Shown: piece after piece, positions 44,344 through 53,926 of the stretch | Layout of the letters: each line of letters opens with the position of its first letter | How positions within the stretch are numbered: the stretch's first letter is position 1 | Assembly: GCF_020181655.1 (NCBI RefSeq) | Contig: NZ_CP084032.1 | Location: 868,001 to 932,000, forward strand | DNA length: 64,000 bases | Direction of reading: 5' to 3' | From: Pectobacterium colocasium | GTDB taxonomy: Bacteria; Pseudomonadota; Gammaproteobacteria; Enterobacterales; Enterobacteriaceae | The notes under the pieces: generated by a model | Told to the model about the DNA's origin: nothing | The model's input: the letters and a program-made list of their open reading frames with translations, nothing else | Databases searched by the model: none | Program-made: the position numbers and the translations under genes

Positions 44344-47052
44344 TTACTCGCTCTCACTCGCTTTACCGGTACTGTGAGCACTCTTGGTACTATTTCTAAA
44401 ACATCCAGAGATAATGAGTTTAGATATAAATAGATAGCCTTCTTTTTCTTGAATGGAAGATTTAATAAATTTAACCATTTCATTTTCTTCATTACTTAAT
44501 TTGTCATTACTCTCATTAAGGTATAAATTTTTAAATGGACTGCTTGTTTTGCTTTTATTTGAGTCGGTTTTTTCACTAAGAATCATAGGGATGATAAATG
44601 GGAGAAGTAATGGACAACCTAAAAATGCATGGCTAATCGGTAATATTGATGAGAATTTAATTTCCTTGTTGCTTTCTATGAAATTCCCTAGTTTAGTTAG
44701 GTTTGCAATAAGTTCATCATAAGTCGTTGAAACGTTTTTCGCGGAAATAAAAATGTCAACGATATCTTGTGGGACATTTTTGCTGTATCTTACCTCTTCG
44801 ATAACAATTGCATTGATTACTCCCCAAATAAAGCGAGAAAATGCGGTTTCGAGTAATACATCCCCACTTTTATTTCCGTAACTTACTTTTTCTGTGGATT
44901 TTTCTGATATGGATATCAGAGAGTATTGTATTCTTTCCCATATTTTACCTATCAGTAAAGGAGAGCAGGAGATTGATTTTTCATTTGTATTTTCTATCCA
45001 GTTATTTATATTTTCGTTAAGTGATTTTATGTTTTCATTTTCCGATGTGACATCTTCATCGATTTCATTTGATTCATTATTATACAGGCTCTCGTCATAA
45101 CTTATAGATTTTTTTAAAAAATCCGGTGAGCTATAAGTATTTAGTCGGATGAAGCGTCGAATGTCAACGTCTCCATCTTCTTCTAACAATTGAGCAATGA
45201 CAGAGAAAAGCGAAAGTGCTGAAATATAATCTCTTTTTTCAGCGCCTACTTGAATGCTGTGTGATGAAATTAATATGGTTGTTGCGGCAACGTAATCAAT
45301 GTATTTATATTCATAGCTGCCATCTGTCTTCTTGTTTATTTTACTTGAAAGTTGCTCTAATGACCCAATGACATCCGTATGTTTCCATTTTGTTATTTCT
45401 TGGAAATTTTTTTCGTCGAAATATTTTTCGTTTAGTTTTCTTCTGTTTATTCTTATAACTCCGCTTTGTATTTTTTTATTTCCTTTGTTCTCATCGTAAA
45501 TAACAGCATTAAGATGTGCCGCTATAGTAATTATGTTCTCATTTCTTGTTATGCCAATATAATTTTTATACCTTTCATTAAGATTGTCTTTATCACTCTC
45601 GTTGCTATTCTCCACGTAATGAATATAGGTATTGGCACTAGCGGCACAGGCAAGCATAAATTTTAATGCATTTGACAACGTGTTGTTTTCAAATTTCTTG
45701 CTAAGAAGAGCAGCCATATAGAATTTTGCAGCATTGTAAGCATCATCGCTATTGTCTGGTCGTAAATAAAATCCAGTCTCCAATTCGCCATAACGATAGC
45801 ATAAATCAAACACTGTATTGGCTATTTGGTTAATTTCAGGTTCGTTATCTTCTAATAATGTATTGTCTACATTCTGATAAATTAATTCATTTATGAAAAT
45901 ATATTTTAATGCTGAAGTAAGATGCTCGGGGAGGTAGCTAATGCCATCGTTTGTTTTATCATCAGTGATTTGCTTTAGTAATTGAACTATGCTTCTTATC
46001 GGCTGGGAAAGTAAAAAGTTGATGTTTGTGTTGATGTGTTGAGGTTTTAAGTTTAATGTTTTTGTTAATATATCGTCAAGTAAGGTAGTTATGCGTTTTT
46101 TTTGTTCTCTACTGCTTTCTATATTTACTTCTATTTGATTGTTTATTTTTTTTAGGTTTTTTAGCTCTATTCTTTGGTAGGTCGGGAAAATTTTAGTCAA
46201 ATATTGTTGAGTTAGATGGCCGACTAATCGTTCTGTTTCGGTGTCTTTTTCTTTGCTTTTATTAACATCAGCGAGTTCAATGGTTTTTTTGTTCTTTATG
46301 ATGTAGTTATATAGTGTTACATCACCAGAGATAATCACAACGATTCTTGGGTGCGATAAATATCGGCGAATGTTCTCCAATATTTCGTAAGCTTTTTCGG
46401 TATTAGTATCAACATCATCAATCGCAATAATAAACAATTTTTTGTTTAATGTTGTCGCTATTTTATCAATGAACTGATGAAACCGCTCTTCAAGGCACTG
46501 TCCGCTTTTCGAGTTTTTTAATGCCTGGCTAAGAAACCAGGCATCATCATGCTTGCTATGGTTGTTTTTTTGTTCACCCAGTAACCGCAAACCTTCAGCC
46601 ATCTTTTCAAGATATTTGTTGAGTTCATGATATTGTTCTTGATCTGAACAGTATTTCAATGATTCATCATAGAGTTGCTTGAATTTCACGACTATATCTA
46701 CAATGATATTTTGATGCGTTTCAATTAATGTCGGATCAATAAAGGCTAATGGGCATATGCCATTTTCATATTTTGAATAAAAATCTAACACGGCGTTGAG
46801 GAATGTCGTTTTACCTGTGCCACGTTGCCCGCTAACAAATATAGTGTTGTTATGGCGCTGTAATTTATTAATCTGCTTGTTTCTTTCTTTGCAATAATAT
46901 TTAGCTCCACTGTCTATGTTTTTTTCTACATTTTCAATGAAACCGTTCAGCAAGGTATCTAACTTTTTCTTGGCTGCCTGTTGTAACATGGTGTTTTCTG
47001 AATATTCACTGATATCATTAATATTATCTAGATTAATAATTACTTTGCTCAT
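44344..47052 (-). CDS. rdrA: RADAR ATPase RdrA
   Basis: A 902-residue P-loop NTPase. Walker A is GQRGTGKTT at 75-83; Walker B is LFIIAIDDVD at 206-215, followed by the sensor-like IVVIISGDVTLY at about 235-247. The rest is a long helical, Asn/Ile/Lys-rich region with no enzyme motif. RdrA assembles into a heptameric ATPase that docks RdrB and is needed for defence. AAGGAAG lies before the ATG. It is the first gene of the rdrA-rdrB operon; a weak -10 (CATAAT on the minus strand, near 47086-47091) may be its promoter. The base composition is strongly AT-rich, especially in the middle third. Confidence 0.88.
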   Translation of the reverse strand: MSKVIINLDNINDISEYSENTMLQQAAKKKLDTLLNGFIENVEKNIDSGAKYYCKERNKQINKLQRHNNTIFVSGQRGTGKTTFLNAVLDFYSKYENGICPLAFIDPTLIETHQNIIVDIVVKFKQLYDESLKYCSDQEQYHELNKYLEKMAEGLRLLGEQKNNHSKHDDAWFLSQALKNSKSGQCLEERFHQFIDKIATTLNKKLFIIAIDDVDTNTEKAYEILENIRRYLSHPRIVVIISGDVTLYNYIIKNKKTIELADVNKSKEKDTETERLVGHLTQQYLTKIFPTYQRIELKNLKKINNQIEVNIESSREQKKRITTLLDDILTKTLNLKPQHINTNINFLLSQPIRSIVQLLKQITDDKTNDGISYLPEHLTSALKYIFINELIYQNVDNTLLEDNEPEINQIANTVFDLCYRYGELETGFYLRPDNSDDAYNAAKFYMAALLSKKFENNTLSNALKFMLACAASANTYIHYVENSNESDKDNLNERYKNYIGITRNENIITIAAHLNAVIYDENKGNKKIQSGVIRINRRKLNEKYFDEKNFQEITKWKHTDVIGSLEQLSSKINKKTDGSYEYKYIDYVAATTILISSHSIQVGAEKRDYISALSLFSVIAQLLEEDGDVDIRRFIRLNTYSSPDFLKKSISYDESLYNNESNEIDEDVTSENENIKSLNENINNWIENTNEKSISCSPLLIGKIWERIQYSLISISEKSTEKVSYGNKSGDVLLETAFSRFIWGVINAIVIEEVRYSKNVPQDIVDIFISAKNVSTTYDELIANLTKLGNFIESNKEIKFSSILPISHAFLGCPLLLPFIIPMILSEKTDSNKSKTSSPFKNLYLNESNDKLSNEENEMVKFIKSSIQEKEGYLFISKLIISGCFRNSTKSAHSTGKASESE

Positions 47053-47204
47053 AATCTTCCTTTGTGGTTATTAATGGTGACTGAATTATGGTAAGCAGCA
47101 TCGATAAATTGAATGTGCGATGCGAGGGAAACTTATTATGAATAATATATTAGGGAAGAAATGAGGAAGAGGAAAGGAGAACACAGATTTATTTTATAAG
47201 AGAA

Positions 47205-47237
47205 ACAGGAGTACGGAAATAATTTCCATACTCCTGT
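47205..47237. terminator. Terminator of bamE at the left border of the RADAR insert
   Basis: ACAGGAGTAcGGAAAT (47205-47220) pairs with ATTTCCaTACTCCTGT (47222-47237), 15 of 16 positions, around a single base. On the minus strand it follows the bamE stop by 27 bases. It isolates the RADAR genes from bamE transcription. Confidence 0.75.
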
Positions 47238-47264
47238 GCAGGCAACCTGAAAAATTGGTGGATA

Positions 47265-47600
47265 TTAATCCAGCGCAGGTTTGTTGTTGATGTTGGTTAA
47301 CACACCACTGCCGCTGAAGGTCAGCGTCAGCGTCTGCTGTTTTACCGATTCATGACCAGGCTGTTGGCGGAAAACGTAAAACCACGTATCGCTGCCAAAC
47401 GGATCCTGCATCATAGGCGTACCCAGCGTATAAGCGACCTGTTGTTTGGTCATGCCGGTGTGAATTTTTGCAACGTCAGCCGGTGCCAGATAGTTTCCCT
47501 GATTGATGTCCGGCCGATAGACCACCTTTTCCAGTGTGGAACAACCGGCGGTCAGCATAACAACCACCGCGGCGACGACAGTCAGCGTTTTACAGCGCAT
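47265..47600 (-). CDS. bamE: Outer-membrane assembly lipoprotein BamE (SmpA)
   Basis: A 111-residue lipoprotein of the BAM complex that inserts beta-barrel proteins in the outer membrane. The signal peptide ends with the lipobox LTAGC (Cys at residue 19). The SmpA/OmlA domain holds [24 protein letters not shown] and the lipid-contact region, then [20 protein letters not shown] chose the ATG at 47600; the open frame runs 23 codons further without sense. Confidence 0.96.
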   Translation of the reverse strand: MRCKTLTVVAAVVVMLTAGCSTLEKVVYRPDINQGNYLAPADVAKIHTGMTKQQVAYTLGTPMMQDPFGSDTWFYVFRQQPGHESVKQQTLTLTFSGSGVLTNINNKPALD

Positions 47601-47644
47601 AGTGATTACATTCCTTAAGGGCATAGGTTGCCGATGATAATAGA

Positions 47645-47717
47645 CCTTGCAGGACTTGGAAACCTGCAAGGCGATTGTATGACCTCAGGAAGGTAAAAAA
47701 GTTGAGCTTTTTTACCT
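47645..47717. terminator. Paired hairpins between recN and bamE
   Basis: AGGTAAAAAAG (47691-47701) and CTTTTTTACCT (47707-47717) form a perfect 11-base hairpin. CCTTGCAGG (47645-47653) and CCTGCAAGG (47663-47671) form a second one. Both lie between the recN stop and the bamE start on the minus strand. The first is likely the recN terminator. Confidence 0.6.
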
Positions 47718-47753
47718 GCGATGCACCTTTCTTGACCTTATCGGCAGTAGATT

Positions 47754-49415
47754 TTAGGCCGCAAGCAGTTCTTTGGCATTCGCCAGCGTGTTTTTGGTCA
47801 CGGCGCTGCCGCCCAAGAGGCGTGCCAGTTCTTGTAGCCGAGCGCGCTTATCTAACGGCTGCATCAGCGTTTCCGTTTCTGCGCCGTCCGTTTGTTTACT
47901 CACGAAGAAGTGCTGATGACCGCAGCCCGCGACCTGCGGCAGGTGCGTCACGCACATCACCTGCGTGGATTCGCCGAGCTGGCGCAGCATTCTACCGACG
48001 ATGGCGGCGGTTGGCCCGCTAATACCCACATCGACTTCATCGAAGATCATCGCCGGAGTGTCCATTTTCTGCGCGGTGATCACCTGAATAATCAGCGCGA
48101 TACGCGACAGTTCGCCGCCCGATGCCACTTTTGCCAGCGTTTGGTGTGGCTGGCCGGGGTTAGTGGTCACCCGAAATTCGATACTGTCGGCACCGGTGGC
48201 CGTCAGGCTGTCCGGTGTAAATTTCACATCAATGGTGAAGTGGCCGTGTGGCATCGCCAGTTCACGCATATTGGTGGTGATGAGCTGAGCCAGTTCGCTG
48301 GCGTGGTGCTGACGGCGCACGTGCAGCTGTTCTGCAAGGTGCAACGCCTGTTGATGATATTCGCCGACGGAGGCGCTGAGCGCGTCGTGGTCACTTTCCT
48401 GCTGTTCCAACTGCTGTTGCTCTTCCAGTAGTTGCTGATGGAACGCAGGCAGAGTCTCTGGCGCAACATGGTGTTTACGTGCCAGCGCGAGCTGACGTGA
48501 CAGACGTTGTTCCAGCTCATACAGCCGAATCGGGTCGAGATCCATTTGTTCGCTGTAGTGGCGCAGTTCATCGCTGGCTTCGCTGAGCTGAATGCCCGCT
48601 TCTTCGAGCATGGACAGCACGCCAGACAGCTTGTCATCCATGCTGATGAGTTCGCCAAGCTGGTGTTTTACACTGTGCAGCATGCTGATGATGTTCTGCT
48701 CTTCGTCTTCGCTCAGCAATTGCATGGCCTGTTGGCTCATCGTCAGTAGCTGGCCGCTATTTGCCAGACGCTTGTATTCAACGTCAATCTGTTCGTATTC
48801 ACCGGGCTGCGGAGCGAACTCATTCAGCTCTTTTAATTGATATTGCAGCAGTTCCCGGCGAGCCTCACGCTCAATCGCCGCCTGTTGCAACTGCGCCAGC
48901 GCACGGCAGCTTTGGTGCCACTGATGCCAAACCTGCTGCATAGCCACCAATAGCTTCGGTTCATCGGCATACGCATCCAGCAGGTGTTTTTGGTGGTCGG
49001 GGCGCAGCAGTAGTTGATGGGCATGCTGGCCGTGTACCTGAATCAGGTGCTGGCCGAGTTCACGCAGTTGAGACAGCGGCACGGCGGTGCCGTTAATAAA
49101 GCCACGCGAGCGACCATCGGCGCTAATGACGCGGCGTAGCAGGCACTCGTTGCTGTCATCCAACTGGTTTTCTTCCAGCCATTGGCGTGCCGTTGGGGTA
49201 TCCGCCAGCGCAAAACGGGCGCAAATGTCGGCGCGGGCAGCGCCCGGCCTGACCATGCTGGCGTCAGAACGATTTCCCAGACATAAACCGAGGGCATCAA
49301 TCGCAATAGATTTCCCCGCACCGGTTTCCCCGGTGATAACGCTCATTCCTGACTGAAAATCGATTTCTAATTCGCGCACGATGGCGAAGTGACTGATAGT
49401 GAGTTGCGCCAGCAT
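47754..49415 (-). CDS. recN: DNA repair protein RecN
   Basis: A 553-residue SMC-like ATPase, the same length as E. coli RecN, which is made in the SOS response and helps double-strand break repair. Walker A is [15 protein letters not shown] (residues 29-43). Coiled coils span about 150-370. The ABC signature [13 protein letters not shown] and Walker [13 protein letters not shown] lie near residues 425-470. LexA-type sites upstream support SOS control. Confidence 0.96.
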   Translation of the reverse strand: MLAQLTISHFAIVRELEIDFQSGMSVITGETGAGKSIAIDALGLCLGNRSDASMVRPGAARADICARFALADTPTARQWLEENQLDDSNECLLRRVISADGRSRGFINGTAVPLSQLRELGQHLIQVHGQHAHQLLLRPDHQKHLLDAYADEPKLLVAMQQVWHQWHQSCRALAQLQQAAIEREARRELLQYQLKELNEFAPQPGEYEQIDVEYKRLANSGQLLTMSQQAMQLLSEDEEQNIISMLHSVKHQLGELISMDDKLSGVLSMLEEAGIQLSEASDELRHYSEQMDLDPIRLYELEQRLSRQLALARKHHVAPETLPAFHQQLLEEQQQLEQQESDHDALSASVGEYHQQALHLAEQLHVRRQHHASELAQLITTNMRELAMPHGHFTIDVKFTPDSLTATGADSIEFRVTTNPGQPHQTLAKVASGGELSRIALIIQVITAQKMDTPAMIFDEVDVGISGPTAAIVGRMLRQLGESTQVMCVTHLPQVAGCGHQHFFVSKQTDGAETETLMQPLDKRARLQELARLLGGSAVTKNTLANAKELLAA

Positions 49416-49424
49416 GATAAACCC

Positions 49425-49454
49425 CTGTATGTAATCACATGTGATTACATACAG
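49425..49454. promoter_or_regulatory. Perfect 30-base palindrome in the recN promoter
   Basis: CTGTATGTAATCACA is followed directly by its exact reverse complement. Each outer end carries a LexA-like half (CTGTAT.. / ..ATACAG), and CTG-N10-CAT / ATG-N10-CAG can be read as two overlapping degenerate LexA boxes. E. coli recN has more than one LexA box at a similar place. The palindrome starts only 10 bases before the recN ATG, so it would be in the 5' leader or overlap the start of transcription. Confidence 0.6.
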
Positions 49455-49460
49455 TATAAA

Positions 49461-49476
49461 CTGGTTTTATATACAG
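49461..49476. promoter_or_regulatory. LexA box of recN
   Basis: CTGGTTTTATATACAG has the CTG-N10-CAG form of LexA (SOS) operators with an AT-rich centre. It lies 46 bases upstream of the recN start. Confidence 0.85.
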
Positions 49477-49496
49477 TAAAGTAGCTGGATAGAATT

Positions 49497-50375
49497 TTAG
49501 AATAATTTTTTTGACCAGCCGAGTTTTGAGCTTAGTGTATTGAAATAACTGTAATTTTTTGGGTGGATCAGATTTAGGTGGTGCTCGCTGCGGCGAATCA
49601 GTACTTCTTCGCCTTCCTGTACCGGTAACGCAATCTGGCTGTCGCAGCTGATTTCCAGATCGTTGGTAATGCAGGAAAATTTCAGCCGAATCGTGCTGCT
49701 GCTATTGATGACCAGCGGACGGGCAGACAGCGTATGCGGGAACATAGGCACCAGAGCAATGGCATCCAGCGACGGCGTCAGGATTGGGCCACCAGCGGAA
49801 AGGGAATAGGCGGTTGAGCCCGTGGGCGTGGCGATAATCAGACCGTCTGAACGTTGGGAGAAGGCGAATTTGTCGTCAATATAGACTTCAAATTCAATCA
49901 TATGGGCGACTTTTCCCGGATGAAGCACCACTTCGTTAATGGCGGTACTGATGCTGTCGGGCTGGTTGGCGCGGCAAACGTGCGCTTCCAGCATGAAGCG
50001 TTGCTCGCTCAGATAATGGCCGTCGAGAACGTCAGAAAGCTGTTGCTGCGCATGGTCAGGATCGAGATCGGTTAGAAATCCGAGGTTACCCCGGTTCACA
50101 CCGATCACCTTGATGTCATAGCGCGACAGCACGCGCGCCGCGCCGAGCATATTGCCGTCACCGCCGACGACAACCGCCAGATCCGCCTGCTGGCCGATGT
50201 CGGCAAGGCTACCCGTCGGCACGTCTTTCAGGTTCAGTTCACGAGCGATCTGCTGCTCGATCAGAACGGAGTAACCTTTTTCGGTGAGCCAGTGGTAAAG
50301 CATCTCATGCGTTGCCAACGCCGTTGGGTGGCGCGGATGGCCGACAATGCCAATACAATTAAACGGCCTGTTCAT
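49497..50375 (-). CDS. nadK: NAD kinase
   Basis: A 292-residue NAD kinase, equal in length to the E. coli enzyme, that makes NADP from NAD and ATP. The GGDGN motif ([14 protein letters not shown]) and the conserved [23 protein letters not shown] block are intact. I chose the ATG at 50375 ([16 protein letters not shown]) by comparison with E. coli. An ATG at 50393 with a better ribosome site (GAGGA) would add six residues. Convergent to nothing; divergent from grpE. Confidence 0.95.
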   Translation of the reverse strand: MNRPFNCIGIVGHPRHPTALATHEMLYHWLTEKGYSVLIEQQIARELNLKDVPTGSLADIGQQADLAVVVGGDGNMLGAARVLSRYDIKVIGVNRGNLGFLTDLDPDHAQQQLSDVLDGHYLSEQRFMLEAHVCRANQPDSISTAINEVVLHPGKVAHMIEFEVYIDDKFAFSQRSDGLIIATPTGSTAYSLSAGGPILTPSLDAIALVPMFPHTLSARPLVINSSSTIRLKFSCITNDLEISCDSQIALPVQEGEEVLIRRSEHHLNLIHPKNYSYFNTLSSKLGWSKKLF

Positions 50376-50454
50376 TGTAAGCGGTGTGTTCATTGCTGTT
50401 TTGTCCTCAGCGTGGTGTATCGGCAGCGGCAGGAACCAATATATGACAGGTTCC

Positions 50455-50482
50455 CTTGAATCCCCGATTTTGATCCCCATAA
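50455..50482 (+). promoter_or_regulatory. Heat-shock (sigma32) promoter of grpE
   Basis: CTTGAAT at 50455-50461 and CCCCATAA at 50475-50482, with 13 bases between, match the sigma32 -35 and -10 consensus and lie 42 bases before the grpE start. Confidence 0.85.
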
Positions 50483-50523
50483 TAAGCAACTAGCGAGATT
50501 AATGCTAAACCGCGGAGAATTTC

Positions 50524-51111
50524 ATGAGTAGTAAAGAACAGAAAACGCCTGACGAGCAAGTGCTGGATCAAAAGGAAGCAGCAAAAGGGCAGCAAGCGGA
50601 TGCCGCGCCAGAGACGGCAGACGTAGCTGACCCACGTGATGCGCGCATCGCCGAGCTGGAAGCCCAGTTGAGCGAACTGCAACAGCGTGAACGTGACAAT
50701 ATGCTTCGCGTCCGTGCTGAAGCCGATAATGTTCGCCGCCGTGCGGAAATGGATGTTGAGAAAGCGCATAAATTTGCGGTAGAAAAATTTGCCAGCGAAA
50801 TGCTGCCAGTTATCGATAACTTGGAACGCGCGCTGGATACGGCGGACAAAGCCAATGAATCACTGGCTGCGATGATTGAAGGGGTTGAACTGACGCTGAA
50901 ATCATTGCTGGATGCAGTCCGCAAATTTGGTATTGAGGTTGTCGGTGAAGTAAACGTACCGTTTAACCCAGAAGTGCATCAGGCAATGACGATGTTACCT
51001 TCGGCCGATCACCAGCCGAACCATGTCATGATGGTCATGCAAAAAGGCTATACGCTGAACGGTCGTTTGCTGCGTCCGGCGATGGTTGCGGTATCAAAAG
51101 CACAAGACTGA
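50524..51111 (+). CDS. grpE: Nucleotide exchange factor GrpE
   Basis: A 195-residue co-chaperone that releases ADP from DnaK. A charged N-terminal coiled coil (about residues 15-90) is followed by the dimer four-helix bundle and the beta-wing domain (about 135-195) with [21 protein letters not shown] and [24 protein letters not shown]. It starts 12 bases after the purine-rich CGGAGA region. Confidence 0.97.
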   Translation: MSSKEQKTPDEQVLDQKEAAKGQQADAAPETADVADPRDARIAELEAQLSELQQRERDNMLRVRAEADNVRRRAEMDVEKAHKFAVEKFASEMLPVIDNLERALDTADKANESLAAMIEGVELTLKSLLDAVRKFGIEVVGEVNVPFNPEVHQAMTMLPSADHQPNHVMMVMQKGYTLNGRLLRPAMVAVSKAQD

Positions 51112-51174
51112 TACCGTCTGCTTTTGCGCAGTATCTGCTTTTTACGCACTGTATTTATAACGTACTGTCGTACC

Positions 51175-51203
51175 AAACCCCGTGCCACGCATGGGGTTTT
51201 TTG
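51175..51203 (+). terminator. Terminator of grpE
   Basis: AAACCCC (51175-51181) and GGGGTTT (51193-51199) form a hairpin followed by TTTG and further T-rich sequence, 63 bases after the stop. Confidence 0.85.
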
Positions 51204-51311
51204 TTTATATTTTGTTAAGATTTGTTTGATAAAAAAGATGTTTTTTAGGTTTTGAATGACTCATCATCTTTAACTATCAAAAGAATTGGTATCACCTCTA
51301 TAAATGCACTT

Positions 51312-51324
51312 GATAATCATTATC
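51312..51324. promoter_or_regulatory. Fur-like box upstream of mntH
   Basis: GATAATCATTATC matches the right 13 bases of the Fur consensus and lies about 45 bases before the mntH start. Fur control of mntH is known in enterobacteria. I did not find a convincing MntR box. Confidence 0.6.
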
Positions 51325-51369
51325 GTTTCTGTGAGAGTAGTAAAACATCAGTGTTAGAAGGGTCATACT

Positions 51370-52608
51370 ATGCCGGGTAGCCGTGTTATTGAGTCAACAA
51401 GCCGTACATCAAGGAAGATCAAACTCTCTTTGATGGGCCCGGCGTTTATCGCGGCGATTGGTTATATCGATCCCGGTAACTTCGCCACGAATATCCAGTC
51501 TGGCGCAGCCTATGGCTATACGCTGCTGTGGGTGGTGGTGTGGGCGAACCTGATGGCGATGCTGATCCAATTGCTGTCCGCCAAATTGGGGATCGCAACG
51601 GGTAAGAATCTGGCGGAACATATCCGCGATCGCTTTCCGCGTCCCGCCGTTTGGGCGTATTGGGTGCAGGCCGAAATTATTGCGATGGCGACCGATCTGG
51701 CCGAATTTATCGGTGCGGCGATTGGTTTCAAACTGCTCTTGGGCGTGTCGTTGCTGGAAGGCGCGATTCTCACGGCTATTGCAACTTTCCTGATTTTAAT
51801 GCTGCAACAGCGTGGTCAGAAGCCGTTGGAGATGGTCATCGGCGGCCTGCTGCTGTTTGTGGCGGCGGCGTATATTGTCGAATTGGTCTTCTCTCAGCCT
51901 GAGCTGTCCGCATTAGCCAAAGGCATGGCGATCCCTAGTCTGCCGACCTCCGATGCCGTGCTGCTGGCGGCGGGCGTTCTGGGGGCGACCATTATGCCGC
52001 ATGTGATTTATCTTCACTCTTCCTTAACGCAGCACGAAGGCAGCCATACTCGTGCCGAGCGCTATTCTGCAACGAAAGTCGATGTCGCGATTGCGATGAC
52101 GATCGCCGGGTTCGTCAATTTGGCGATGATGGCAACGGCGGCGGCAGCGTTCCATTTCAGTGGCAATCAGGATATTGCCGATCTCGATAAAGCCTACCTC
52201 ACGCTGGAGCCGCTGTTGGGTAAAGCTGCCGCGATAATTTTTGGTCTGAGTTTGGTGGCTGCTGGTCTGTCCTCTACGGTTGTCGGTACGCTGGCGGGGC
52301 AGGTGGTGATGCAGGGATTTGTGCGTTTCCACATTCCGCTTTGGGTACGCCGCACCGTAACGATGCTGCCGTCGTTTATCGTGATCCTGTCCGGTATGGA
52401 TCCGACGCGTGTGCTGGTGTTGAGCCAGGTGGTGCTGAGCTTTGGGATTGCGCTGGCGCTGGTTCCGCTGCTGTCCTTCACCGGCAACCGTGAACTGATG
52501 GGAACGATGGTCAACGGTAAATGGGTACAGCGCATCGGGCAACTCATTGTCGTGCTCGTGGTTTCTCTGAATATGTATCTGTTGGTTGATACGATGTTGG
52601 GGATATAG
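51370..52608 (+). CDS. mntH: Manganese/proton symporter MntH (NRAMP)
   Basis: A 412-residue, 11-helix NRAMP transporter that imports Mn(II) and other divalent metals with protons. The metal-site motif [13 protein letters not shown] is in helix 1 and [12 protein letters not shown] in helix 6; both are complete. The length equals E. coli MntH. Iron control is suggested by the Fur-like box. Confidence 0.97.
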   Translation: MPGSRVIESTSRTSRKIKLSLMGPAFIAAIGYIDPGNFATNIQSGAAYGYTLLWVVVWANLMAMLIQLLSAKLGIATGKNLAEHIRDRFPRPAVWAYWVQAEIIAMATDLAEFIGAAIGFKLLLGVSLLEGAILTAIATFLILMLQQRGQKPLEMVIGGLLLFVAAAYIVELVFSQPELSALAKGMAIPSLPTSDAVLLAAGVLGATIMPHVIYLHSSLTQHEGSHTRAERYSATKVDVAIAMTIAGFVNLAMMATAAAAFHFSGNQDIADLDKAYLTLEPLLGKAAAIIFGLSLVAAGLSSTVVGTLAGQVVMQGFVRFHIPLWVRRTVTMLPSFIVILSGMDPTRVLVLSQVVLSFGIALALVPLLSFTGNRELMGTMVNGKWVQRIGQLIVVLVVSLNMYLLVDTMLGI

Positions 52609-52644
52609 ATCGGGTGCATTCCTCTCAACCGGAATTGCGCTACA

Positions 52645-52935
52645 TTATCGATCCAGCATGACTTTACCAACGTAGTGTGGCCCTTCCCATAGCGTCCATT
52701 CACCAATGCGAGAGAGTATTTCAAGCTGTTCCAGAGACGCGATAACGGTAACTTTGGCTGAGATCGTTTCTCCCGGGGCGACTTCACCGTCAAAATGGAA
52801 TTGCCCCATAAAGTATGCTCCGCTGACCGGATCTTTATGGTTAGGTCGATAGCCAGAGCGGCAGGGAGTACGTCTCGCTGATTCAGCACTTAAACATAGT
52901 TGTACCTGAAACACGGCGGTTTCATGTTCATTCAT
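52645..52935 (-). CDS. Stand-alone EF-Tu domain 3-like protein
   Basis: A 96-residue protein that resembles the C-terminal beta-barrel of elongation factor Tu. The spacing of PCRSGYRPNHKDPVSGAYF, VAPGETISAKVTV, and WEGPHYVGKVMLD follows the R-tPF-xGYRP, pGd and EGxxtvGxGvV pattern of EF-Tu, but there is no GTPase domain. It overlaps the upstream Imm53-like gene by eight bases, so the two are coupled. A role as an immunity protein against a toxin that uses EF-Tu is an inference. I chose ATG 52935. Confidence 0.6.
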   Translation of the reverse strand: MNEHETAVFQVQLCLSAESARRTPCRSGYRPNHKDPVSGAYFMGQFHFDGEVAPGETISAKVTVIASLEQLEILSRIGEWTLWEGPHYVGKVMLDR

Positions 52936-53227
52936 CACGACACCAGTTCAGAAAGATCGTTAACAGCTCAGCCAGATTGCTGACGGCACAGAAACCAATA
53001 AATTGCAGCTTTTCCGTTTTACAGAATATCCAGTCGCTGTCTTCTTCTGGATGTACGCCGCGACTTAGGGCTGTAAAAGGCTTATTAGCAAGTGAGGTTT
53101 CAGCCAGATCGATTGTTACTCTCCAGCCCGGGTTATCCAGTGTATCAATGCTAATGCCAAATGTGTGCTCCCACCGCCCGTTACACTGTGCCTGATACCA
53201 CCGTTGAATCTCCTGTAACTCGTTCAT
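52928..53227 (-). CDS. Immunity protein 53-like
   Basis: A 99-residue protein with the Imm53 family pattern: W10..QCNGRWEHTFGISIDTLDN, PGWRVTIDL, then DWIFC and a C-terminal helix FLNWC. Imm53 members neutralise polymorphic toxins delivered by neighbouring cells. No toxin gene is adjacent, so this is an orphan immunity gene in a row of similar small genes on the minus strand. Confidence 0.75.
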   Translation of the reverse strand: MNELQEIQRWYQAQCNGRWEHTFGISIDTLDNPGWRVTIDLAETSLANKPFTALSRGVHPEEDSDWIFCKTEKLQFIGFCAVSNLAELLTIFLNWCRDE

Positions 53228-53248
53228 TAATCATTGTCTCATGAGTAT

Positions 53249-53914
53249 TCAATATGGGGTTTCTTCATGGTTTGCTGGCTTTTCAGTATCGGGAGAAATT
53301 TCCTGTAATTCCAATCGGTTGCAGATGACAAATCCAGAATCAAACAGCAATGCTTTAACGTCACTTTTCATTTCAACGGATGGAACGAAGCGGGTTTTAA
53401 GTACGCTGGATAACGCTTCTTGATAAGCATCCAGTAAGGGTTTAGGCCCCTGTGCGAGTAATCCATTGCCATTATTGCCGAATGTCGGCTCGTCCTGATG
53501 CCGATAAGCGTTGATATAGCGGCTCATCGGGCGCCAGTCGTTGAAAATACGTGTGTGAACACTCCAGACTCGCCCAAGTAGTTCGTAGCTTGATGCTGTT
53601 GCTGTGGTGGAATAGTACAAGCCACCTCTCGGCGCGTTGTAGTCCCACAATAGTGGATGCTGATCGGTAAAGGTCAGCTCGCCTGAACTAGCAGGTTGAA
53701 TGTCATGTTCGACAACGCCATAACAGCAAATAGTGAAATGGCGCAGATAAGATTCATGCGGCTCACAGTATACGGAGCAATTGTGTTGCTCGTCATAACG
53801 CCAGTTATCGCAGCAAAAATGAATCGTTAGCGTGTTTGCGTTGGTGTACTGCACGCTGGAAATATAGCCGTTTAAATCGTCGTATAGCACATCGGCTAGC
53901 TGTTCAATATCCAT
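53249..53914 (-). CDS. Unknown protein in an immunity-gene row
   Basis: A 221-residue soluble protein, rich in aromatic residues and cysteine (CCDNWRYDEQHNCSVYC, CCYGVVEHD). I do not recognise the family. It starts 12 bases before the 3' neighbour on the same strand ends and ends 21 bases before the Imm53-like gene begins. The context and size fit an immunity protein, which is only an inference. Confidence 0.6.
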   Translation of the reverse strand: MDIEQLADVLYDDLNGYISSVQYTNANTLTIHFCCDNWRYDEQHNCSVYCEPHESYLRHFTICCYGVVEHDIQPASSGELTFTDQHPLLWDYNAPRGGLYYSTTATASSYELLGRVWSVHTRIFNDWRPMSRYINAYRHQDEPTFGNNGNGLLAQGPKPLLDAYQEALSSVLKTRFVPSVEMKSDVKALLFDSGFVICNRLELQEISPDTEKPANHEETPY

Positions 53915-53926
53915 ATTTTTTATCCT

